DNA of 64,000 nt from DASQZT01 sp963728965 (lineage in GTDB: Bacteria; Acidobacteriota; Terriglobia; Bryobacterales; Bryobacteraceae): NCBI GenBank assembly GCA_963728965.1, contig CAVSMH010000010.1, positions 62,001-126,000 of the forward strand, written 5' to 3'. Under the pieces are notes generated by a model. The model did not search any database. It was given only the letters and a program-made list of their open reading frames with translations, and was not told the DNA's origin. The translations under genes and the position numbers were made by a program. Position 1 is the stretch's first letter. Each line of letters starts with the position of its first letter. Shown in pieces: positions 34,860 to 41,866 of the stretch.

Positions 34860-36155
34860 ATGCTGGATGATTACGCAGTCCCGCTGCTGTTGAAGCTGGG
34901 AGTGATGGCGTCGGTCGCCAGCGTCCTGGCGCGGTCGAACACGTTCAAAGCGATGCTGATGCGCGAAAGCCGCACCATGCACCAGCGGCTGGCGCTGGCG
35001 CTGTGGCTGGGAGTGGCGTTCGGCGGCGGGGTGGCCATCCGGGTGGCGGGCCGGGGTTTCTACCAGGCAGCCGACGTCGGGCTGGAAGGCAGCCTGCTGG
35101 CCGGATTGATCGGCGGCTATGTCGCGGGACTGCTCACCGGGATCCTCGCGTCGCTGCCGGCCATGTTCCACCACGAACATGCGGTGATGCCACTGATGGC
35201 GGGAGTGGGCGTGCTCGGCGGGCTGCTGCGCGACATTGCCCCTGCCTCCGAAGAGATCTGGCGGTTTTCGCCGTTTTTCGATCTGAACATCTACCGTTTT
35301 TTCAAGGAAAGCAAGAATTACCGCCGCACGGCGTTTCACCTGGTGTGTCTGGCCGGCATCCTGGTGGCCGAGGCGCTGCGGCACATGTTCCCGACCGCAC
35401 CGCGCTTCCCGGGGCTGGCGCGGCCCAACGGGCTGACCACCGCCGCCATCTATCTCACCACCCTGTTCGCCGTGGCGATCCCGTTGAAGATCTGGAGCAG
35501 CGCGCGCAACGAGAGGAAGCTCGAGGAACAGGAGCGGCTGCTGGTGGAGGCGCGCCTGGCGGCCCTCACCAGCCAGATCAACCCGCACTTCCTGTTCAAC
35601 ACGCTGAATTCGGTGTCGTCGCTGATCCGGACCGATCCCAACCAGGCGCGGCTGATGGTGCTCAAGCTCTCGACGGTGCTGCGCCGGCTGCTGCGCAAAC
35701 ACGAGAATTTCAGCCCCTTACGCGACGAGCTGAGCTTTATCGAGGACTACCTTTCCATTGAGGTGGTGCGCTTCGGCGAAAAATTGCGGTTCGAAAAAGA
35801 GGTGGCCGGCGATACGCTGGACATGCTGGTGCCCAGCATGCTGCTGCAACCGCTGGTGGAGAATTCGATCAAGCACGGCTTAAGCAACAAAGTGGAGGGT
35901 GGTACCATCCGGATTCGCACGCATCGGGCCGGATCGAAACTGCACCTGCTGGTGGAGGACGACGGGATCGGGATTCCCGAGGCGCGTCTGGCCACCCTGC
36001 TCGAACAGGGCATCGGGGTCAGCAACGTGAACGAGCGGTTGAAAGTGCTGTTCGCCAACGAGTACCGGATGTGGATTGAAAGCCAGCCCGGACAAGGGAC
36101 CCGGATTCAGATTGAAATGCCCGAGTTGCAGATGGATCTCGCGGCCGTATCGTAG
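34860..36155 (+). CDS. LytS/YehU-type sensor histidine kinase
   Basis: A 431-residue membrane kinase. The N-terminal half has about six hydrophobic segments of the 5TM-5TMR_LYT type. A short coiled coil leads to the His_kinase domain with phosphoacceptor H243 in SQINPHFLFNTLNS. The ATPase has LLQPLVENSIKHGL (N box), VEDDGIGI and GIGVSNVNERL. Such kinases usually pair with LytTR regulators, but none is adjacent; a SAM methyltransferase gene follows 28 bp downstream. No Shine-Dalgarno sequence precedes the ATG. Confidence 0.92.
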   Translation: MLDDYAVPLLLKLGVMASVASVLARSNTFKAMLMRESRTMHQRLALALWLGVAFGGGVAIRVAGRGFYQAADVGLEGSLLAGLIGGYVAGLLTGILASLPAMFHHEHAVMPLMAGVGVLGGLLRDIAPASEEIWRFSPFFDLNIYRFFKESKNYRRTAFHLVCLAGILVAEALRHMFPTAPRFPGLARPNGLTTAAIYLTTLFAVAIPLKIWSSARNERKLEEQERLLVEARLAALTSQINPHFLFNTLNSVSSLIRTDPNQARLMVLKLSTVLRRLLRKHENFSPLRDELSFIEDYLSIEVVRFGEKLRFEKEVAGDTLDMLVPSMLLQPLVENSIKHGLSNKVEGGTIRIRTHRAGSKLHLLVEDDGIGIPEARLATLLEQGIGVSNVNERLKVLFANEYRMWIESQPGQGTRIQIEMPELQMDLAAVS

Positions 36156-36183
36156 CAGACACTGAAAGCTTTGAGGAGACGCT

Positions 36184-36870
36184 TTGGACAGACTGGAAGA
36201 GTCGTTGGCCGCGTGGCCCGTAAACGGATTGCCCGCAACCCTGGCGGAACGGACGAGGCGCGTTTATGACCGGATGGCGGCAGTCTACCCGATTTCGACG
36301 ATGTTGTTTCATTCGCATGCGCACCGCTGCGCCGTGGAAGCTTCGGGTTTGCGCGACGGCATGAACGTGCTGGAAGTGGCGACCGGTTCGGGGGAGATGT
36401 TCCGCCGGCTGGTGCGCGCCAATGCCGGCGGCAGCACGGTGGGCGTGGACCTGTCGCCGAACATGGCGGCCCGCACGCAGCGCGCCGCCCGCCGCCAGTA
36501 CCCGGCAGCCCGCGCCCACTGCCAGGCGGTGGATGCGCGGCACATGCCCTTCCGTTCGGAGAGTTTCGACGCGGTGTTCTGCTGCTACCTGCTGGAACTG
36601 CTTTCGGCCGACGATATCGTGCTCACCCTGCGCGAGTTCCGGCGCATCCTGCGGGGCCGCGGGCGTCTCACCCTGGTGCTCATCGGCCAGAACACCCCCA
36701 TGTTCAATGCGGCCTACAAGGTGGTGGGCAAGGTGGCACCGGCGTTCTGGGGCAGACAAGTCGAGCAACGCGTGCCCGCGCTCATCGAATCGGTGCGATT
36801 CGAGATCCTGGAGGACCTGCAGGTCCGCCAGGGGTTCTACCCCTCGCGCGTGCTGGTAGCCCGGAAGTAG
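36184..36870 (+). CDS. SAM-dependent methyltransferase (UbiE-like)
   Basis: A 228-residue class I methyltransferase. Motif I is VLEVATGSGEMFRRL (around residue 62), followed by VGVDLSPNMA (acidic loop) and FDAVFCCYLLELL (motif II/III). The overall layout resembles UbiE/MenG and phospholipid N-methyltransferases, but the substrate cannot be assigned. The start is TTG at 36184, preceded by GAGGAG at 6 nt spacing; no ATG fits the N-terminus. It ends 4 bp from the convergent secreted-protein gene. Confidence 0.86.
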   Translation: MDRLEESLAAWPVNGLPATLAERTRRVYDRMAAVYPISTMLFHSHAHRCAVEASGLRDGMNVLEVATGSGEMFRRLVRANAGGSTVGVDLSPNMAARTQRAARRQYPAARAHCQAVDARHMPFRSESFDAVFCCYLLELLSADDIVLTLREFRRILRGRGRLTLVLIGQNTPMFNAAYKVVGKVAPAFWGRQVEQRVPALIESVRFEILEDLQVRQGFYPSRVLVARK

Positions 36871-36874
36871 ATCG

Positions 36875-37333
36875 TCACTGGCTGGCGGCGGGCGCGGCCT
36901 GACGGATGAAACTGTAGTTCTCGGCGGCGGCGGCGGGCGCGATGTGCATCACTTCCAGGTTCAGGGTCTTGCCATCCTCGGACGCTTTCAGGCGCTTCTT
37001 GATCACGTTGTCGCCGCCCCGGCGGCTTTCGATCATGACCAGCATCGGCCCGTTGTAATAGAGGGTCAGCTGGGCATCGTTCACCTTGCACTCCTTCCCC
37101 ATGGTGCTGCAGGCGATTTCAACCTTCTTCTGTTTGCCTTCGGCGTCGGTCACATTCTCGGTGATCTGAATGGAGTCCGCCTTCTGCGTGATCGACAGCG
37201 TTCCCGTCTTGAGTTTGTCCGGTCCTTCGGCGCTCGGGGCGGGAACCAGTTGCCAGCTGCCGCTGAGAGCGGTTCGATCGGCGGCAAGCGCGGTCCCCAA
37301 TGCCAACGCCGGAATCCAGAGCCATTTCCACAT
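36875..37333 (-). CDS. Small secreted hypothetical protein
   Basis: A 152-residue protein with a clear signal peptide (MWKWLWIPALALGTALAAD). The mature part, roughly 130 residues, is predicted to be beta-rich with LSGSWQLVPAPSAEGPDKLK near its start, reminiscent of lipocalin-like or META-type small domains. It has two cysteines (IACSTMGKEC). I do not recognise a named family. A G-rich site (GGGGGTG) lies just before the ATG at 37333. It is divergent from the DtxR-type repressor with 105 bp between starts. Confidence 0.7.
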   Translation of the reverse strand: MWKWLWIPALALGTALAADRTALSGSWQLVPAPSAEGPDKLKTGTLSITQKADSIQITENVTDAEGKQKKVEIACSTMGKECKVNDAQLTLYYNGPMLVMIESRRGGDNVIKKRLKASEDGKTLNLEVMHIAPAAAAENYSFIRQAAPAASQ

Positions 37334-37423
37334 ATACACCCCCACTAGTCTCCAGTGTAGGCCGCCGCCGGGCAAACCGGCATACGATCTTTTCCTTACG
37401 AAAACCGGCGCGGGGAGCCGCGA

Positions 37424-37429
37424 TAGAAT
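37424..37429 (+). promoter_or_regulatory. Candidate -10 box (TAGAAT), near-leaderless DtxR gene
   Basis: TAGAAT ends 9 nt before the GTG start at 37439, without a good Shine-Dalgarno sequence. Confidence 0.35.
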
Positions 37430-37438
37430 CGTTCAGGC

Positions 37439-38089
37439 GTGCGCATCACGATTTCGAAAGAGAACTACCTGAAGGCCATTGCCGAGGCCGAATCCGAAGG
37501 GGAGACCGTCAAAGCCGTCACCCTGGTGCGCTGGCTGGGGGTCTCGCCGCCGGCCGTGACCATGGCGGTCAAGCGGCTGCGGCGCGACGGGCTCATCGAT
37601 GTAGCGGCCGACGGGCAACTGGCGCTCACCCGGGCGGGCCGGGAAATCGCCAGCCGGCTGCTCAACCGCCACCACCTGATCGAGCGGATGCTCACCGAGA
37701 TTTTCGGCCTGGAATGGTACAAGGTGCACGAAGAGGCGGAACAACTGGAGCACGCCGTCTCGGCCGATTTCGAACGCAAGCTGATCGAGAAGCTGGGGAA
37801 CGGCAACGTATGCCCGCACGGCAACGTGGTGGGGATGGACACTCCGCGACAGCGGCGCGAGCGCGGGCTCCAGCCGCTGGCCGAAGCCTCGCCGCACGTA
37901 CCGGTCGCGGTGGCCAGCGTGTTCGAACGGGACCGCGGCCTGCTCGAGTACCTGGACCGCCTGGGAATTCGCCCGGGCGTTCGTCTGCAAGTGATTTCCA
38001 CTGCCGAAGAGATGGAAATCGCCGCCGGCGACCGGATGGTCCGGCTGCCGAAACCGGCGGCGGCGAGGATCTGGGTCAAGCCGGCCTGA
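37439..38089 (+). CDS. DtxR/MntR-family metal-dependent repressor
   Basis: A 216-residue regulator. Residues 1-60 form the winged helix (SKENYLKAIAEAE, GVSPPAVTMAVKRLRRDGLI). Residues 60-125 form the dimerisation/metal domain, with NRHHLIERMLTEIFGLEW and VHEEAEQLEHAVS supplying the expected His/Glu ligands. A C-terminal SH3-like FeoA domain (GIRPGVRLQVIS) follows. It probably senses Fe(II) or Mn(II) and represses uptake genes; the ZIP transporter gene in the window is a conceivable target. The GTG start is used. It converges with the CpsD-like gene 15 bp away. Confidence 0.92.
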   Translation: MRITISKENYLKAIAEAESEGETVKAVTLVRWLGVSPPAVTMAVKRLRRDGLIDVAADGQLALTRAGREIASRLLNRHHLIERMLTEIFGLEWYKVHEEAEQLEHAVSADFERKLIEKLGNGNVCPHGNVVGMDTPRQRRERGLQPLAEASPHVPVAVASVFERDRGLLEYLDRLGIRPGVRLQVISTAEEMEIAAGDRMVRLPKPAAARIWVKPA

Positions 38090-38104
38090 AGCTCGGGCGG
38101 CCCG

Positions 38105-38980
38105 TCACTCCGATTTCGAGTAGTAGTAGGTGTACTTGCTGTAGAGCTCCGAAGCCCGGGCTCCGTTGGCCACAATGCCGAGCACGTTGTTCTCGCAGAG
38201 CGACTGCATGGCGCGGGTCACGTTGTCGAACGTCGTGGTGCCCACCTTCACGACCAGGATGGCCCCATCGGCCAGGGTGGCCATCAGGTTGGCGTCGGCC
38301 GAGAACAACAGCGGCGGCGTATCGAAAATGGCCCAGTTGAAGGCGCGCGGCAACTCCTCGAAGAGCGCCTTCACCTGCCGCGTATTGAGCAGCTCGAGCG
38401 GATTCTTCACCGGCGAGCCGGCCGACAGGAAATAGAGATTCATGCCCTCGATCTTGCGCAGCGCCTGGGAAAACGAGCACTGGCCGGTGAGGTAGTCGGA
38501 AAGCCCGGGGGCGCGGTCCACCTGGAGCAGGTTGTGGATGATGGGGCGGCGCAGGTCGAAGTCGGCCAGCAGTACGGGGGTTTCGGACATGTGGGCCTGG
38601 GCCAGCGACAGGTTCACGGCGGTGAACGTCTTTCCCTCGGCGGGTGACGGGCTGGTGACGACTACGGTATGCAGCGGCTGGAGCGTTTGCAGGTGATTCA
38701 GCCGGGTGCGCAGCGTGCGGAATTCCTCCGCCGGGGTTTCGTGCGAGTCGTTCAGGTTCAACAGGTGGGATTCGGGCGCCGGCTGATATGGAATCACCAT
38801 CGCCTCGCTCAGCATTCCCGGCTGTATGTTGAGACTCACCGGGGCCGGCGCGGAATGGCCGCCGTTCACCGGAAGAAATGGCGGGGCTTGCGAATCCACC
38901 GCCCGGGCGAGGGCTCGCGGCTCAGCCGCCGGATACCCGGCCTCCTCGGCGCGCCGCAATGCATCGTGTACTCTGCTCAT
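38105..38980 (-). CDS. CpsD/ExoP-like tyrosine autokinase
   Basis: A 291-residue BY-kinase controlling exopolysaccharide assembly. Walker A is VVTSPSPAEGKTFTAVNL (around 108-125), Walker A' LLADFDLRRPII and Walker B WAIFDTPPLLF. The C-terminal tail YSKYTYYYSK holds the tyrosine cluster that is phosphorylated in this family. The membrane activator domain is on the separate GumC/Wzz-like protein encoded 39 bp upstream, an arrangement like Gram-positive CpsC/CpsD. Confidence 0.92.
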   Translation of the reverse strand: MSRVHDALRRAEEAGYPAAEPRALARAVDSQAPPFLPVNGGHSAPAPVSLNIQPGMLSEAMVIPYQPAPESHLLNLNDSHETPAEEFRTLRTRLNHLQTLQPLHTVVVTSPSPAEGKTFTAVNLSLAQAHMSETPVLLADFDLRRPIIHNLLQVDRAPGLSDYLTGQCSFSQALRKIEGMNLYFLSAGSPVKNPLELLNTRQVKALFEELPRAFNWAIFDTPPLLFSADANLMATLADGAILVVKVGTTTFDNVTRAMQSLCENNVLGIVANGARASELYSKYTYYYSKSE

Positions 38981-39019
38981 TCAGACTCCGTGATCCAACT
39001 ACGCGCGGCCCTGTGCCGC

Positions 39020-40714
39020 CTAAACACCACCGGACATGTAGTAATACATCGACCCGAGCATCAGGACCGAGCCGACGATCAGCCCGCTCGACCACGCGAG
39101 CCACACCAGCCGGCGCTTCCGCCGCAGCAGCAAGGCGTTCTCGAGCAGGGGAATGCTGCTCAGGACGGGGAGATTGGTATAAGCCCGCACGTCCTTGAGA
39201 TTCTTCAGGGAGGTGTTCTTGACCTCCCTTGCGGCCGCCAGCGTCAGGCCGGCCACCAGCCCGGCTAACGTGCCAAACCCGGCCCATGCCCACCGGTTCG
39301 GTTCCACGGGTTTATCCGGGAGCGTCGCCGCATCCAGCACTTCCAGGTTCTCGCCGGCCTTCCGCTCTTCCAGGTTCTGGGCGGTCTGGGAGACCTCCTG
39401 CTTTTTGACGAACTCGAGGTACGCCTGCTTGGCCAGATTGAAATCCGAAAGCAGCCCGGCGTACTGCTGTTCGTTGATGGGGGCCTCATCGACGCGTTTC
39501 TGATACGCCGCGATCTGCTTCAGGACCTCAGCGCGATTCCGGGTGAGGGCCTGCATCTCGGAGTCGCGGGCGTTGATCTTGGCCTGAATGCTGGTCTGCA
39601 ACTGCCGCAGTTGTTGGAGCCGGGCGTCGATGGTGGGGTTCACCACGCGCCGCGGAGCGCTGGCCGAAGTTCCGGAATTGGCTGCGGCGGACGCCTGGGC
39701 GCTCTCCTCGGCTTCCAGTTCGGCCTGCTGTTTTTCGAGCGACTTCAGGACCGCTTTGATCGAGCCGATCTCGGGATAGTTCGGGCCGTAAATATTCTGC
39801 GCCTGCGCCAGGTTGGAGCGGGTGGCGGCGATCTGCTTGCTCAGTTCCACCAGTTTTTCGTTTTTCATGGAGAGCGACTGCTGGCCCGGCAGCACCGTCT
39901 CCAGGTTGTTCTGATAGTACGCCTGCTCGTTCTTGTTGTTCTGCAGGTCCGATTCGAGCATCACCTTTTCCTGGGCATCGCGATCGACGGCCTGGGCCAT
40001 CTGCATGGCCTGCATTTGCAACTGGAACACCGCCTGCGTGTTGGCCTGCACCTGCTCGGGCAGATGCCCCTGGTTGGCGATGCGGAAGGCGGTCAGTTTG
40101 CGATCGGCTTCGTCCATCTTTTCCTTGGCGGACTTCTGTTCGGATTGCAGGAAGCTGGTGGTGACTTTGGCCTTCTCGCTCTGGAAGGTGATGCTCTGCT
40201 CGGTGAACCGGTTCACCAGTTCGCGCACCACCAGTTGCGCCTTGTAGCGATCGAAATAGTCGAACGAGATCTGGAAGGCCGTGGCCATGCGGCGATCGCT
40301 CGACGTCAGGATGGGGGTCAGCTTGATCTTCTTGTTCTTCATGTCCTGGATGATGTCTTCCATCGGAACCCGCTGGCGTTCTTTCTTGTAGAGATCGAGC
40401 GATGGCTTGCGGATGATGTCTTCCAGGGTGGTGCGGCTGAGGATGTCGGTCTGCATCTGGGTGAGCCGCTCCGACATCTGGTTGAAGTTGACGGCGGGGA
40501 TGAGCTGTTCCGGCACGGTCGGCGGCGTCACTCGCAGCACCGCGAAGGAGCGGTACGTGTCGGGGTACAGGAAGGCCACCACTACCGCCACGACCAGGCC
40601 GAGAAACATCGGTGCGATGATCCAGGAGCGGTAGCGCCGGAGCATGTCAATGTAGTCCTCGATATCGGGCGGCCGCCGCGTAGGGGTCTGGAAGTTTTGT
40701 GTCGTGCTCATCAT
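39020..40714 (-). CDS. GumC/Wzz-like chain-length regulator
   Basis: A 564-residue polysaccharide co-polymerase. TM1 is IIAPMFLGLVVAVVVAFLYP (around 32-51), followed by a Wzz domain, long coiled coils (about 170-450), and TM2 after PDKPVEPNRWAWAGFGTLAGLVAGL, the typical Pro-rich pre-TM2 signature. An extra hydrophobic segment lies near the C-terminus (LVWLAWSSGLIVGSVLMLGSM). It spans the periplasm between the exporter and the tyrosine kinase. It sits between those two genes in a three-gene minus-strand operon. Confidence 0.93.
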   Translation of the reverse strand: MMSTTQNFQTPTRRPPDIEDYIDMLRRYRSWIIAPMFLGLVVAVVVAFLYPDTYRSFAVLRVTPPTVPEQLIPAVNFNQMSERLTQMQTDILSRTTLEDIIRKPSLDLYKKERQRVPMEDIIQDMKNKKIKLTPILTSSDRRMATAFQISFDYFDRYKAQLVVRELVNRFTEQSITFQSEKAKVTTSFLQSEQKSAKEKMDEADRKLTAFRIANQGHLPEQVQANTQAVFQLQMQAMQMAQAVDRDAQEKVMLESDLQNNKNEQAYYQNNLETVLPGQQSLSMKNEKLVELSKQIAATRSNLAQAQNIYGPNYPEIGSIKAVLKSLEKQQAELEAEESAQASAAANSGTSASAPRRVVNPTIDARLQQLRQLQTSIQAKINARDSEMQALTRNRAEVLKQIAAYQKRVDEAPINEQQYAGLLSDFNLAKQAYLEFVKKQEVSQTAQNLEERKAGENLEVLDAATLPDKPVEPNRWAWAGFGTLAGLVAGLTLAAAREVKNTSLKNLKDVRAYTNLPVLSSIPLLENALLLRRKRRLVWLAWSSGLIVGSVLMLGSMYYYMSGGV

Positions 40715-40736
40715 GGACAGAATCTCCGGATAGGCG

Positions 40737-41504
40737 TCACCGGACGACGATCAGGTCGCCCGGCTGAAGCAGGATGTTCTGATCGCGGTTTTTTCCCTTA
40801 ATCACCTGGTTGTAATTGAACTTGAATTGCTTGTCGCCGCGGATTACGCGAATATCCTTCTTGTTGGCGAAATCGCGGAAGCCGCCCGCGTTCACCAGCG
40901 CTTCGAGCACCGTCATGGGCACGATCAGGCTATAGCGCCCGGGCTTGTTGACTTCGCCCTGAATGAAGAAGTTCTTGCTCTTGATCTCGGTCACGCTGAC
41001 GGTGACTTTGGGGTTGAGCAGAAATCCGCCCGACTTCAGACGCTCGGTAATCTCCTCGCTGATTTTTTCGGGGGTCTGGCCGGCGGCAACAACTTCACCG
41101 ATCAATGCCACGGTGATCTTGCCGTCCGATCGAACCATGGCCGGACCAGTCAATGCCTGGTTTCCCCACACGACGATCCCGAGGATGTCCTGGGCGCCGA
41201 TCAGGTAGGTGTGCTCGAGCGCCGGAGTGGCACCGGCGGGTTTGGCGTTCGGATCCGGGGCCGGAGCGGCGATTTTCGCCGGATCCGTTTCCGGACCCTT
41301 GTCCACGCTCGGCTTCGGTTCATCCGCCGCGGGCTTCGCGGGATCGGACTGGGCCGGCGCAGGGATGGTGGCTTTAGGGGACTCGGCCACCGGCGAGGTC
41401 TGCCGCTTGTGGGCCTCCTGGCCGGCCGGCAGCGGATCATTCACCCCGTAATACGAAACGGGAAACGCCGCCAAACAGGCGAATAGTAGGGCCGTGATCA
41501 TCAT
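40737..41504 (-). CDS. Wza-like polysaccharide export protein
   Basis: A 255-residue outer-membrane polysaccharide exporter. An N-terminal signal (MMITALLFACLAAFP) with Cys after LFA could be a weak lipobox. A Pro/Ala/Lys-rich linker (about 35-95) precedes the Poly_export domain (YLIGAQDILGIVVWGNQALTG and VRSDGKITVALIGEVVAAGQTPEKI). A SLBB-type domain is at the end (FFIQGEVNKPGRYSL and LLQPGDLIVV). It is the first gene of the operon, preceded by AAGGAAA. It probably forms the outer-membrane pore. Confidence 0.92.
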   Translation of the reverse strand: MMITALLFACLAAFPVSYYGVNDPLPAGQEAHKRQTSPVAESPKATIPAPAQSDPAKPAADEPKPSVDKGPETDPAKIAAPAPDPNAKPAGATPALEHTYLIGAQDILGIVVWGNQALTGPAMVRSDGKITVALIGEVVAAGQTPEKISEEITERLKSGGFLLNPKVTVSVTEIKSKNFFIQGEVNKPGRYSLIVPMTVLEALVNAGGFRDFANKKDIRVIRGDKQFKFNYNQVIKGKNRDQNILLQPGDLIVVR

Positions 41505-41866
41505 TTTCCTTGAGACATCAATGGACTTTAGCCAGCCGCGTCCATGGCTGTCACCTTTGCAACAAAGTGGCGAGCGCCTCCTCTGTAGTGTACAGCATTA
41601 GCGTAACCCGGCAGGAAGCCGCTCACCAGTTATCATAGTACTAGTGCATACCGATTGGCGGGCACTTCCGTAAGGCTCCAACCTGAGTCGATCGGATACA
41701 CTTCCGCATAGTGTATTTCTCCCAAAAACCGGAGGAATATCCCTGGGGCATTTGTATGTCGCAGATAAATCAAATACTCTGAATACAGATCCCGGGATTC
41801 TCCGCGGCAACAAACGTGCTTGAACGCGGGACGGATAGTCCTATCGTCGGTGGGTTGAGCGGCGCC
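41505..41866. other. Divergent regulatory gap between EPS operon and histidine kinase
   Basis: A 362-bp stretch of roughly balanced base composition, more AT-rich than its surroundings. It must contain promoters for both directions. I see one perfect inverted repeat (41696-41716), a partial -24/-12-like sequence facing the EPS operon (41558-41573), and no gene. Confidence 0.5.
41696..41716. repeat. Inverted repeat ATACACT-N7-AGTGTAT (possible operator)
   Basis: Two perfect 7-bp arms are separated by 7 nt, giving a 14-bp centre-to-centre spacing that fits a dimeric DNA-binding protein. It lies about 190 bp upstream of the EPS operon and 150 bp upstream of the kinase start. Confidence 0.4.
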
